A stretch of 64,000 nt of DNA from Larix kaempferi (lineage: Eukaryota; Streptophyta; Pinopsida; Pinales; Pinaceae): positions 38,951,501 to 39,015,500 of the forward strand of contig BSBM01000106.1 in assembly GCA_027924585.1 (NCBI GenBank), read 5' to 3'. The position numbers were made by a program, and so were the translations under genes. Positions within the stretch are counted from its first letter, which is position 1. Every line of letters starts with the position of its first letter. A model generated the notes under the pieces. It was not told the origin of the DNA and searched no databases. It saw only the letters and a program-made list of their open reading frames with translations. Positions 34,501 to 47,352 of the stretch are shown in pieces.

Positions 34501-36047
34501 ATCATCATGGATCCCAAGAAATGACCATAGTCAAACTAGGTTTGACTAGGTCCATATACAACCAAGGATAAATCATATCAAGAGACTAAGACATGTTCCT
34601 CTAATCATACTCACAGCTTAACTTAAAGTATAACATCATTCAGTGGCATTAATCATATTTATTCATTTCGTTGTTATTTATATTTACTTGCACAATAGCT
34701 TAAATGACAAACTCACCCATTGGACATGGTCTAACTGCTAGCTAAGGATGAAGGCTAGGAACAAGGCTGGACAAAGGAGGTAACTTGTCTAACTCAACTA
34801 AAAAACACTTTGGACTGGGAGAAAGGGGAAGCTACAAACTCTGTGCTGGACAAAATAACACGGGGGATGGCTGTGTCTCACAAATGGGTAAGTTGTTTAG
34901 AGAGTGCTTATTCAACTTAGGCATCATGTCTACATCAAGTTGATCCAGGTTCATTAGGATCATTCAATTTCATTTCATGGCATTTTTGGCCTACATAACC
35001 CTTCGGATCTCAGGTGTGCTATTAAGCACAACTAATTGCAGCTTGCATCGAGGGCATGTTTATACACATATATAAGGTCAACAATTGTTTAGATATAACA
35101 TTTACGAACCATTGCTTTTTGGACCTTTCTTATACTCTTCGAGGAGTATTTTTAGTAGTTCATCGCTCTTGCCCTTTTTAGTTTCCATGGGCGAATTTAC
35201 ATAAGTTTCCATAAGTAGTACATGAGCTTTCAGTTTTAGCCAACAACATCTCAAGTGACTAGGGGGAGTTCAAGCCAGTGCCAAACATCAGGACAATCGA
35301 CAAGAATGATTGAGGCCTACAATCCAACTTACCAAAGGCAAGTTTTGTCACCAACTCAGAGCCGAGACACTAAACAAACAGGGATGCGGTCCAAACACAG
35401 AGGTAGTAAAAAGGGAAGTCCTCAATATCAGAAAGTCAAGTAAGACAAGTCAAGGGTCAAGGCCAAATAAGGAAAGTCATGGATGGATGGAGTCAAGTGA
35501 ATGTGGAGCCTAAGCTAGTAGACAACTGGTGTCAAGAAAGACCATATCTATGCAAGGTAGTAAACCAGTGAGTTTTGTCAAACAACCTAAATGTGCAAAT
35601 AAATGTCCATTTTATAATTTATCATCAAGATAGTCCATTTTAAGTTTATAAAGCTTGCCACATCATGGATTATATACCAAGCTAATGCTGTGAATATGAC
35701 TAAAGCAACAAGATAATAATCCACCGTCAATGATCAGAAATCCATAGGTCATACAACATCATCAGAAGAATAATCATCATATATCATCTGAAACACTGCT
35801 GCAATACATCTCTAGGCACTGAACTGAAACTGTATGGAATAAAGGGTCATATCGGTCATCAAATCTGAACTCTCAAGGCTCAGCCTTGACACAAGGTCCA
35901 ACATAAGTTTGAATAATACACTGCTCTGATCATGAGTGATCTCAAAATATAAAGTCATCATAGCCAAGCTTTGAATAAACTAAGCTCTAGAATGTGCAAA
36001 TATCTGCTAAGCAAGAATAGTAGCCCTGCTACTATGGTGTGATAATA
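31504..36047 (-). repeat. Giant solo LTR (copy l) with target duplication
   Basis: Minus-oriented, 4544 bp. The low edge TTTTATCACACAAC is TGTTATCAC with a mutated second base; the high edge reads GTGATAATA. Flanks are GGAAT (31499-31503) and GGAAC (36048-36052), a 4-of-5 match to a 5-bp target duplication. Both flanks belong to the same family-H repeat. A promoter motif (minus TATATAAGG) lies at 33467-33476. No internal region accompanies it, so this is a solo LTR left after LTR-LTR recombination. Confidence 0.85.
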
Positions 36048-36728
36048 GGAACACTTGAGTTGATTGAGGAGTTAACTAGGTGTGAGTAGGAGTGTGCTGG
36101 AGTTGATTGATGCCACCTCCTTCACCAAAGATGTGCCCCCAATGAGATGTAGACACCATACCAACCAGGAATGTGCCCTCTCTTCATGAGGTGCGGCCTT
36201 CCTTAACCAATGCGCCACCACTTGGACTGAGATTCCAATCCAATCCTGCATCAGATGTTTGGCTCCCTTCTAACTCGAGATTGAGTGCCACCACTGCAGA
36301 GAACTGAGATCATGTCCCAGACAAATTTTCCTGATTCATGGGATCTTGATTTTCCATTAATTTGTCTTTTTTTGCTTTTATTGTCTTTTTGGCCATTTTC
36401 GAGAGAAAATCATATTTAGTGATTAAAAATCACTAATTTTACTCTCAAATTGGGTACATGGGTAAAGTGGGTGCTCTGAGTTAGAAAACGAGCACCCCCA
36501 TGGAGAATAATTCCTCATAGTAACACTTTTATGACTTTTTTAATTTTTATATTAAAAATATCCCATTTTTTAATAGGAAATTTTTTATTTTGACGGAAAA
36601 TGAAAAAACACCTAGGGGGGACTTAGTACATGTTCATATGACTTAAAAATAGTGACTAGCATGGTAATATACATTTACACTAGGCTTTAATAACCCCCTA
36701 ATGCCTAACCACCAAGACAATTACTCCA
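36048..36728 (-). repeat. LTR-like repeat of family H (copy H2), second part
   Basis: Continues H2 beyond the solo LTR. It matches H1 at the GGTGCTCTGAGTTAGAAAACG stretch (36467) and at 36610-36720, and ends CTCCA at 36728. Confidence 0.5.
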
Positions 36729-37425
36729 GCTTTGGAGGATTGTGTGAAAAACGCGAAATTATAAGTCTTTGAAAAGCAACATATAATTAACAAGCAAAAA
36801 ACACTCTAGAGTAATCGGATTGATATCTAACCCCATGGAAAGCCAGGCCTTTTACATAAGTCCATCATGCTATGACACTTTATTACAATTCCCCATGGGG
36901 TATGAACATGTGAAAAATGAAAAAAAGGGGCTGAAAAAAGGCCTGCGTGGGCTTCTGAACTCTGATAATGGACAAGTGACTTGTTCATATTTCGGCGGCT
37001 TAAATGAAAATCCATCCAATTGCAACTTGTGGGTAACAGGATGTATTGTAGTTATCTAAGTTAGTCTTGTCTTTTTATTTAGTCATTGTATCAAGCAGTC
37101 ACTACAGGACTGCTCTTAAATATTATAATCAGAGCTGAATAATAGTGACTGTTATTTGAGTGGTGATTCAAACTCAGTGCAAATGATTTAGCTTCATTCT
37201 TATATTGAGTTGTGCTCTACGTGAAGTATGAATTGATGTTATTAATGACTTATTAAACAAGCCACAAATCGGATTTGAGTTTCAAGAACCTATACGAAAT
37301 TATATCAATGAAGATAAGTGTTTGACAAAATAACAATGCCAAGTCTCATAACAGTCAATATCAAATCAACATCTTCACACTACAGGACCAATAGAACAGT
37401 AAATGATTGAATATTTGATGTGAGG
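36729..37425. other. Low-copy-looking DNA of unknown nature
   Basis: Shares nothing I can see with the repeats elsewhere in the window. A 79-codon frame on the plus strand (36820-37059) has a Cys/Asn-rich end (CSYFGGLNENPSNCNLWVTG), but no known family and no clear splice context. A minus-strand frame covers the same bases. I leave it as non-coding with low certainty. Confidence 0.3.
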
Positions 37426-40400
37426 TGTTATCACCAAACTTGTAGGTGCCCCTAGATATGGATCCAAGATGGATGGCAGAAGGGAAGGGCAACCAAAGAG
37501 GTGCAACCAAGATGGCCTCAACTCCCAATGGATTGTTGTCACGCCAATCGAGGCAATCTTCACTTTATGTTATCTAGCCCAAGACAACAAAGGGGGAGAC
37601 CCAGATCTACTCTCGACAGGAGAGATCAAACCAAAACACTAGATCAAGTCAAGTATAGTTGAAGTACGTAAGGTGTATGGTGAACCCTAGATCTATGGAA
37701 GAAGTCACAAGATGAATAATAGTTTGGATCAAGGGGTTTAAACAGTGTATCTTTGGTTCATTATGGGTGGAAGAGTGACTTATGATGTTTGAAATAAGAT
37801 CCAGGATCAGGGTACTAGTCAATTATGAGAGAATCCACTGCCTTGGGAACCGTGTCCAATGCAGGGTAGTTAAGGACTGAATTGGGGCTAACCAGTACCA
37901 GAGATGAGCTTGATTGAGTGATATGACAATGTCAAGGGGTTCAAGCAACCAAAACAAGGATCAAACCACAAGCTAACCCAATAATCCAAAAAAGTCGAAT
38001 GGGCTTGGAGAAAGATCAGTGCCTTGGGAAGTGGGCCAAATGGAGTCGGATGTCCACCAAATTACAGATCTGGAATGTTGAGGTATTGAGGTAGGTCGGT
38101 CTAAAAGATTAGGGTCATCCAATGGCTGGATCTCAGTAGATGTGAGATTGAAGTATGCCACAAAGTGACCCAAGTGGGGCACAACCCTCAAAATGAGGAA
38201 TGGGGCCCACAAGGTCAAAATCACTGAAGTGACACACTAGGGGTAGGTTATTGAGTGTGTAGATTACAGATCAAGTGGAATCTCACCTACCCAGGTGCTA
38301 GATTTCTACAAACTCACCTCTCCCAGGAAGTGCGACCTCCCTTGGAGAGGCTTCTTTGCCTTGGAAAGTGGGTCAAATGAAGGCCAAATCACACCAAACT
38401 ATACATCCAAATTGTCGTGGATACTGCAGAGGTGGGTTTTAAATTTTATACCCAAACACCAAGTGGATCAAGCTAGATCTGAAAAATTGTAAAATGAGAG
38501 TTTTGAAATAGTAAGGGTTTGAAGCATTTAGACAAATGGATAGATCATGGAAAGAGAAATTACCTTGAGATCATACTTGAGTGATGAGATGAGATGCCTT
38601 GTTGTTGAGGAAGACTCCCGCAGAGATCAAATGAGAAATTGTTGAATTTGCTTGCCAAAATGATGCCCTAGCCCACAAGTGCGACCTCCTCTACCTGTCA
38701 AACCAAGGAAAGTGATTCAATCAGTGAGATCAAGTATGGAGGAAATACAAGTAAAATGCAATGATAACATGAAATAGAAGGTCCTGGGACAGTAATAGTC
38801 CCTGTTACCAACGAAGAGATCTAAAGAAGAAGTAGGAATGGTCCTCCCCTACCTATACGTCCTCCTCAAACCAAATCGGCCTCCACCTGTAGATGCAAAA
38901 ACGTGGTACAAAAATATAGCAAGACAAAATCTCCAAGAGCCCAGTGCAAAGGAAGAATCAATGAACGAACTCCAAAAGCATTCACCACAACACAACAGAT
39001 AGATGCAATAATAATTCTCTATTCCAATAATCTAGAGCCAAAAGTCCCCTTTGCAATGAGAAGCTCTCTCCTTTAAATAGGAGGGAGAGAGTTCACAATC
39101 TAACCACTTTTTAAATGAGTGGCTAAGATTAAAAGATCAAAATATCTAATCAATGGTTGAGATGAGCTCAAAAATACAATACATGGATCACTAATAAAAT
39201 AATACAATATGTGGACAAACTCACCCTAGAAGAGGGGATCCCACCAAATCATGATGATAAAACATATAAAATAGCTCATGGTGGGTCCAAGGGGTAATTT
39301 CTAACACCTATGGTCAATCCCCATGGCACAATATCCAAGAATAAATGATCTAGACACCAAATCGTGCATCTCTGGGAAAGTTGCGAGCCTTAGGAGGTTC
39401 CAAAAATCATCAAAAAGTGCCATAAGTGATGGATGTGGGTCCCGATGAAGCTGAAATTGCTGGAGAAGGTGTGGAAGACATCCCACTCATCATCACTGAT
39501 TATCCCGTGCCATAACCTTGCCTCAGTAGCCCAAATCGAATTCCTCTGTAGCCATTTTTACCATTTTTGAACTATCTCGGGAAACGCGAAACTGCCCAAA
39601 CTGCCTCCTGGAGTGCCTACGCTGTCAAGGTGAGCTCACCAATGAGTCTGGGAGGGGGATAATATGGTAATAACAAGTGGCTGGACCGCCCCCTCCATGC
39701 ACAACGCCCTAGGTGAACCAAGTAAATCTCATCATTGCTCTGACAGGGCCTCCGACAGACCAAAACTGCACTCGGGTAGCCAACTGAGGCTCAATCATCA
39801 CTGTAACTGAAAACAGACTGTCTCATTGGACTCAGAAGGTCCAAATCCATCTAAGATGTGTACTCATACACCATATAAACCTCTGCATGGTCCAAAATAA
39901 ATACTCATCATCTCCAACAGACCAAATAATAATAATTTGTAAAAGTGCCGAAAAGCACAAATCATCATCATAAGCCTGAAACCACTGCATAAGCCCACCA
40001 TGGTGACCTGTACCAGACCATATATCATCTCTCTGTAACATCTGAGGTTTGCCACCTCATGTCCTGTGGTTGACTTTTGGTCAAACTGAGGTTTGACCAA
40101 GTCAACATGACTAAAATATGACTCAAACTGTCATCAAGCTGCTGCAAGGTGTCCAAGGTTAAGACATGCTTTACAATCCATTCAATTAGCAATTATAACA
40201 AGAAGTAATCTATTTTATAGCATCTAGTGGACAAGCAACAACACAGGGGATGGCGGTGTCTCACAAATGGATAAGTTGTTCAAAGAGTGTTTATTCACTT
40301 TACACAGATGCACACAATCCATAATACAAATGAGGCCAGCAATCTTTTTTGATATAACATTTAAGTTCCATTGCTTTTTGGGCCTAGAGTTTCCATAGCC

Positions 40401-40637
40401 TTTGATCTATGTGTGTTTACAAACACATTGCATAGATTTACATTTATTTAGGCTTCTTGCTGCAGGTGTATTTTTAAGGCACTTGTTTACCTGAGTACTT
40501 CTAGGTGTGTCACAGACAACTTGTTTACCTAGGTATTTACATTTCACAAAAGATATAACATTTGATATTTCATAGCCATTTTCATTTGGCTTGCCTTTCA
40601 TTCATGTGTGTTTAGAAACACATTGCATGAATGGTCT
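37426..40637 (-). repeat. Giant-family LTR (copy j), 3' part
   Basis: Minus-oriented with its 3' end at TGTTATCACCAAAC (37426). A promoter motif (plus CTTTAAATAG) lies at 39071-39080. It is interrupted at 40637 by the solo LTR at 40638-45170 and resumes at 45176. The outer flanks (TGAGG and GGAAG) do not form a target duplication. Confidence 0.85.
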
Positions 40638-43600
40638 TGTTATCACATATATAGTAGCCGGGCTACCATACATTATTTTTCTCATTCCAGTACACCATTC
40701 AGCCAGTTCCCTTACATTTGAGATGCTGAGATGAGCATCTAGATTGGATCACTATCAGATTGTGGACAAGCAGTTGTATTCCCCATGCCATGACTGAGTC
40801 TCAGGACACTCAGAGAGATGACCGATATAGCCATTATACCATTTTGTACAGAGCAGTCAGTAGTGTTCAGAGTTGCAGCAGCAGTTCCAAAGGACAGATG
40901 ATGGTACAGGTGGATGAGCTTTCAGGTATATGACTCAGCAGGTATATCATGGTGTTATGGTTAGATTGCTTTTATACTTATTCTTATAGCATGTCTTAGC
41001 ACTCAGTGTCATGATCTGGAGATCATATAGATATTTGGACCTGGTTGATCTATTATATATATTATATTGTCCCTACTCAGACTTAGAAGTTCACTATTCA
41101 TACTCATTGGTACATACCCTCCTTAGGGAGAATAGAGGTGATCATTACACCATACTTTGGCTTGCTAGTATTGGCTCCATCATTTCATTGTCTTCATCCA
41201 TCCATGGCCTACCTTTTAGATTATCACCCTGACTGACTACTTGACTAGTGGCATGGAGGACTTTTCCCCACTGTAGCCTCTGTATTGGATGAGCTTCCCT
41301 GTTTATTGTGTCTCGGCTCTGAGTTGGTGACAAAACTTACCTATGGTGAGTTGGAGTTCCTTGGAATTCCCCCTAGTCACTTAAGTTGTGTTGGCTAAAC
41401 CCGAAACTTTTAGTGCTGCCATGAATACAAAATCTGGAAAAATGAAATGCTATATCTTGTATGAAAAGCCCATTCATGCAATGTGTTTTTAAACACACAT
41501 GAATGAAAGGCGTGCCAAATGAAAATGGCCATAAAAATAAAATGTTATATCTTGTGGAAAATAAATACCTAGGTAAACAAGCTGTCCATGACACACCTAG
41601 AAGTGCTCAGGTAAACAAGTGCCTTAAAAAACACACCTGCAGCAGAAAGCCTAAAAGAAAAATGTAAATCTATGCAATGTGTTTGTAAACACACATAGAT
41701 CAAGGCTATGGAAACTTCAGGCCCAAAAAGCAATGGAGCTTAAATGCTATATCTAAACAATTGCTGGCCTTATTTGTATTATGGATTGTGCGCATCTGTG
41801 AAGGTGAATAAACCCTCTTTAAACAATTCATCCATTTGTGAGACACCGCCATTCCCCGTGTTATTGCTCATTCAGTATATACTATGGTGTGTATTCCCTT
41901 TCCCTTGCCAAAGTGTCACAAAGTCAAGTCAGTCAAGTCATCCCTTATCCTAGCCAGTTAATTCAGCCTTCACCCTTCACTAGCAAATTGATCACAACTA
42001 TGAAGTGAGTATGGTCCTGAAAGTCTAGTCTGAGTAATAATAATAATAATTAACGACACTATATATTTGGATGTAGATCGTCAGTTATGATCATTATGTG
42101 TTATAATTGCTATTTGAATAAGTTGTAGAGCATGTATTAACCTTGATACTTTGCAGTAGCCTTGGATGATGGTCTGAGTTATATTTGGTCTTGGTTAGAC
42201 CTAGTTTGACCATGGAGGACCATGGGACATGAGATGTTGGACCTTATGATGATATGGATAGATGATATATGGTTTATGTATACATACATGATGACTCTAT
42301 GCAGCAGCTACAGGGTTATGATGATGATTCTGGGGTTACAACAGTGTTTGTATATGTACAGCGCATTATTATTGGCCTTGATCCGGTATATTCGATATTT
42401 ATTTTGATCATGCAGAGATTCATATGGTGTATGAGTACACATCTTGGATGGATTTGGACCTTCTGAGTCCAATGGGACAGTTTGTTTTCAGTTCCGGGCA
42501 CTTACAGTGATGATTTAGCCTCAGTAGGCTGTCCTAGTGCAGTTTTGGTCTGTCGGAGGCCCTGTCGGAGCAGATGTGATTTTTATCCGGTTGACTTAGG
42601 GCGCTGATGATGGAGGAGGTGGTCCAGCCACTTGTTTTTACCATATTACCCCCCTTCCGGACACACTGGTGCCCTCACCTTGACAGCGCCAGCACTCCAG
42701 GAGGCTGTTTGGGGCAGTTTCACGCTTCCCGAGGCATTTCAGGATTGGTAGAAATGGCTATTGAGGAAATCGATTTGGGCTACTGAGGCAAAGTTATGGC
42801 ATGGGATGATCAGTGATGATAGATCGGGACCTTCCACACCTTCTCCAGCAGTTTCAGCTTCATCGGGGCCCGCATCCATCACTTATGGCACTTTCTGTGG
42901 ATTTTTGAGGTCTTTTGAGGACCACGACTTCACTATGGAGGCACGATTTGGTACATTCATGATTATTTTTTTGGTTATTGTGCTATGGGGATTGACCAAG
43001 GAGGGATAAAATTACCCCTTGGACCCACCATAAGCCTCTTATGATATTTTGTCATCATGATTTGGTGGGATTCCCCTCTTATAGGGCGATTTTGTCCACT
43101 TACATTATATTTCATTAGTGATCCATGTATTTTATTGTTGAGCTCATCTCAACCATTGATTAGACATTTGTATCTTTTAATCTTAGCCACTCATTCAAAA
43201 AGTGGTTAGGGTTTTGGTGCCTCTCCTTCCTATTTAAAGGAGAGAGCCTCTCATTGTAAAGGGACTTTTGGCTCTGGATTATTGGAATAGAAAATTATTA
43301 TTGCATCTATCTCCAGTGTTGTGGTGAATGTTTTTGGTGTTCGTTCGTTGGTTCTTCCTTTGCACTGAGTTATTGGAGATCTTGTTTGCCATATCTTTGT
43401 ACCACGATTTTGCATCTACAGGTGGGGGCCGATTTGCTTGGAGGAGGAGGTATTGGTAGGGGAAGACTCTCCCTACTTCTTCTTTGGAGCTCTTCGTTGG
43501 TAACAGGGAGTATTACTGTCCCAGGACCTTCTATTTCATGTTACTATTTGCATTTCTCTTGTATTTCTTCCATACTTGATCTTACTGATTGAATTTTCAT

Positions 43601-45170
43601 TCCTTGGTTTGAGAGGTAGAGGAAGGCGCACTTGTGGGCTAGGGCATCAAATCGGCAAGCAAATCAACAATCTCTCATTTGATCTCTGCGGGAATCTTCC
43701 TCAACATCAAGGCATCTCATCCACATCACTCAGGTATGATCTCAAGGTAAGTTCTATCTCCATGATCTATCCAATTGTCAAAAACACTTAAAACCCTAAT
43801 TAATCAAAACCCCATTTTTTACATTTTCTCAGATCTACTTAGATCTAGTGGGTTATTGGGCATAATATTGAAAACCCACCTCTATAGCATTCACGGCATC
43901 CCGGATCTATAGTTTTGTGAGGATTGGTTTCCGTTTGACCCCTCTCCCATGCCAACTTAGCTTCTCCCAAGCAAGGCGCATTTCACTAGTTGAGCAAGTT
44001 GACCTAGATCTAGGTGATGGGTGTTTGAGATTCCACTTGATTCGTCATCTACACATCCAATAACATACACCCAGGTTGTTACTTTTCTGAAATTCACCTT
44101 GTGGGCCCCATTCCACATTTTAAGGGATTTAATCCCCATTTTGGACCACTTGGAACCCTTAAACTCAGATCTACTAAGATCTAACCGTTGGATTACCACG
44201 AAAATACAGATCCATACTCCTACCCGACCGATCTACCCGAATCTAAAGTTTGGATGCCATCCGACTTGTTTTGACCCACCTAACCCCACTTTTAGGCTTC
44301 CTTGGGCAAAGTCGCACCACCTTGGAGAAGTGAGTTGACTCACTTCCAGGAACTGGGTACTTGAGATTTTTGGAGATTTGAAACCGGAATAATTCAAAAC
44401 CTAGGTCTAGACTATCACTTTGTCAAATCTTGCCTTGGGGATTGCATTCCTTGTTTTAAGGGATTGTGGTCCACTTTGGTCAAACCTAGATCTAGACACA
44501 TTCATCCATCAAGACCTCTATTGCCCACTTGTCCCAAGTCCTAGGAGTCCTAAACCACAAGTCAACCCTACTTTGACTCCACTTCCCAATTCCCAAGGCA
44601 CTGGTTTTTCTCCAAGTTAATTCAACTTTCTTAGATTGTTGGATTGACTTGTGGTTTGACCTATGCATGGTGAACCAAACCCTTGAAGCTGTCATGGTCA
44701 AGCTTGTCACTTGTACTAGTTAGCCCCAATACAACCCTTAACTACCCTACATTGGACACAGTTCCCAAGGCAGTGGATCTTCTGACATTGGACTAGTACA
44801 CAAGCCCTAGATCTTACTACAAACATTATAAGTCACTCTTACATCAACCATGAACCAAAGCTATACCTATTGAACCCCTCACTTGGCTTGTGACTTCATC
44901 TTTAGGTCTAGGATAAACCATACACCTAACTTCACTTAGAAATACCCTGATTTGGTGTCCTAGCTTTGATCTCTCCTGTCGGGAGTAGATCGGGTCTCCC
45001 CCTTTGTTGTCTGGGCTAGATAACATAAAGCGAAGGTTGCCTCGACTGGCGTGACAACCATATATACTGGAGGTCGAGGTGATCGTGGTTGCACCTTTTG
45101 AGTTGCCCTTCCCTATTGCCATCCATGACTGGATACATCCATAGGGGTAACTACAGCTTAGGTGATAACA
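40638..45170 (+). repeat. Giant solo LTR (copy e) inside copy j
   Basis: Plus-oriented, 4533 bp, TGTTATCACATATATAG to TAGGTGATAACA. A perfect 5-bp target duplication GGTCT stands at 40633-40637 and 45171-45175. Joining the flanks restores the host LTR block (GCATGAATGGTCT|TTTCATACAAG), as in the intact copy near 2475. A core promoter lies at 43230-43239. There is no internal region, so it is a solo LTR, and it is younger than the LTR it sits in. Confidence 0.93.
43230..43239 (+). promoter_or_regulatory. Core promoter of solo LTR e
   Basis: CTATTTAAAG followed by GAGAGAGCCTCTCATTGTAAAG, conserved with the other copies. Confidence 0.5.
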
Positions 45171-45175
45171 GGTCT

Positions 45176-46012
45176 TTTCATACAAGATATAACATTTCAT
45201 TTCCATAATTTGTATTCATGGTATCACTAAAAGCTTCAGGTTTAGCCAACAACGTCTTTAATGACTAGGGGGAATTCACAAGTAAATCCAACTCACCAAA
45301 GGTAAGTTTTGTCATCAACTCAGAGCCGAGACACAATAAACAGGGAAGCTTATCCAATATAGAGGCTACAGTGGGGAAAGGTCCTCCATGCCACTAGTCA
45401 AGTAGTAAGTCAAAGTAATGAATCAACTATGTAAGTCATGGATGGATGAAGATAGTAAATAATGAAACCGACACTAGCAAGTCAAAGTATGGCGGGAATG
45501 ATCACCTCTATTCTCCCTAGGGAGGGTAAAACCAATGAGTATAGGCCAAGAACTTCTAAGTCTGAGTAGGGACAAATATGATATATATATATATATATAT
45601 ATAGCACAACCAGGTCCACATATCTATATGATCGCTAGATCATGATACTAAATGCTAAGACATGCTAAGAAAATGGAAATAAAAGCAATATAACCACAAC
45701 ACCATAATATACCTGTTGAGTCATATACCTGAAAGATCATCATCTGAACCATCATCTGTCCTTTGAAACTGCTGTTGTAACTCTGGGCACTACTGACTGC
45801 TCTGTACAAATGGCTAAATAGCTACATCGGTCATCTCTCTGAGTGTCCTGAAACTCAGTCATGGAATGGGGAATAAAACCGCTGTCCAAAATCTGATAGT
45901 GATCCATAATAGATGCTCATCTTAGCATCTCAATGCAAGGGAACTGGCTGAATAGTGTACTGGAATCAGAAAAATAATGTATGGTAGCCCGGCTACTATA
46001 TATGTGATAACA
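45176..46012 (-). repeat. Giant-family LTR (copy j), 5' part
   Basis: Remainder of copy j after the solo LTR. It ends at the high edge with GTAGCCCGGCTAC and TGTGATAACA (46012). It contains an (AT)n run at 45581-45604. With 37426-40637 it gives an LTR of about 4.05 kb. Confidence 0.85.
45581..45604. repeat. AT microsatellite
   Basis: About twelve AT units, expanded relative to the short TATATAT at the same place in other LTR copies (for example 2888). Confidence 0.9.
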
Positions 46013-46532
46013 GGAAGATACAATCAATTTGTCTAACAGTCAGCCATAGATCAGCCTCAGGCCAATTGCCATCAAGTGTTTGCCGAAAATTCTGAGTTAG
46101 TAAACTTCACACAGTTAACAAATTAAAGTTCCAATCAGTCAAGGGATATTACAGAAGGTAGTGAAATGTGAGTGAGAACAAGGTAAAACACTAGAGCTCT
46201 CCATTTAGTTAGAGACAAACAATTGACAATATCATGAGGTGCTAAGTAATCATGTTGAGAGCATAAGTTATTGTTGTTATATTCCTACAATAACAACATG
46301 TACCTTTCAAGTTGCGATAATACAAGCCATGCATGGCCATAATGCAAGTACTGCTATTAAATTGAGTAGTATGTAACATGGATGGAAACTTCTTGTCAAA
46401 TGCTGTACAGTTCCTCAACTCAATGAACTCCAATTCCTCAGCTCAATGTGTTGTTTGCAAGATAATGGCTCTGGAATTTCAGGTCATTGATCATGAATAT
46501 ATTTTTGCTAAAATCAACTTCTGTATTGGTAG

Positions 46533-46637
46533 GCATTCGAGGCCTTTGTTGATACCAAACAATTTGAAGAAGACAGTTTAATGAGATTACATTTGTTCTA
46601 TATTGCTTCCATGTTTAAAGATTCAACTAGTTCTTAG
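46533..46637 (+). pseudogene. Exon-like fragment 1, unknown gene
   Basis: Starts directly after an AG acceptor-like dinucleotide in TATTGGTAG and reads 34 codons, with the segment AFEAFVDTKQFEEDSLMRL and then HLFYIASMFKD, before a TAG at 46635. The composition (aromatic, acidic, amphipathic) is more protein-like than the surrounding frames. No donor site precedes the stop, so it would be a terminal or broken exon. I do not recognise the protein. Confidence 0.25.
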
Positions 46638-46780
46638 TATTAACACATTAAAGAAATTATTCTTTAAATCTAATAACTATTTGCAACCTTATACTAAGGT
46701 TGAGAAAGTAGATGCAAGTGATCTTGACCTATAGGCTATTGTGGATTCTGATGTTAGGAATCTGTAAAGCAGAAGAATAA

Positions 46781-47119
46781 GAATCACCTAGTACAGTTCC
46801 TTAATTGCCTTATTTGGGAGGTCAATGGAGACATCAATTCTTATTTTGGCCTCATGGAGGACTCTATTCTTTAATGGATCTCAGAAATGTTAACAGCACT
46901 GATATTCTACAATGTAGAATATAGGGAAATGAATTGGTTATAGCAAGATTAATGCCAATTTTAAGGTATATAGAAATACAATACGTTTGTGTAAGCCAGC
47001 CCCAAATTTATGAGGTTGTAGAGGAAATTGTTGATTTTTGTAAACATGGCCATAATATGGGGAGTACTAAACTTGATGAATTTGCTCACAACCATTTTAG
47101 TGGATTAAATTTGGATTGA
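46781..47119 (+). pseudogene. Exon-like fragment 2, unknown gene, two stops
   Basis: One frame runs about 113 codons to a TGA at 47117, with in-frame stops only at 46802 (TAA) and 46922 (TAG). Recognisable stretches are LPYLGGQWRHQFLFWPHGGL, MDLRNVNSTDILQCR, and IARLMPILRYIEIQYVCVS followed by QPQIYEVVEEIVDFC. The density of Trp, Cys and hydrophobic heptads, and the nearly open frame in an AT-rich region, argue for former coding sequence. No domain can be named from memory with confidence. The two stops make it a pseudogene or a mis-joined exon. Confidence 0.35.
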
Positions 47120-47250
47120 TGTTTGTGAGTAAAATTGTTTCCTTTCCTCCTACTTTCTTTATTATTGTAATTGTCTTTTTTGTTAAATGGATTGTGATAT
47201 TATATTCTTGGTTAATATATAGCTAACCATACGCAATGTTTAAAAAATAG

Positions 47251-47352
47251 GACAGTGAAACACAACAAATTGGATCAAATCAATTGAAAGCACATGCTTA
47301 TGTATGGGCTGATGCGAATGATCAAAATCTATATGGAGAGTGGGATTTCGAG
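47251..47352 (+). pseudogene. Exon-like fragment 3 with splice sites, unknown gene
   Basis: 102 bases, exactly 34 open codons, bounded by AG (47249-47250) and by GTAATG after 47352, so it has the form of a phase-0 internal exon. It contains LKAHAYVWADANDQNLYGEW. A T-rich tract lies some 70 bases upstream. Unlike fragment 2 it has no internal stop. Family not recognised. Confidence 0.35.
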
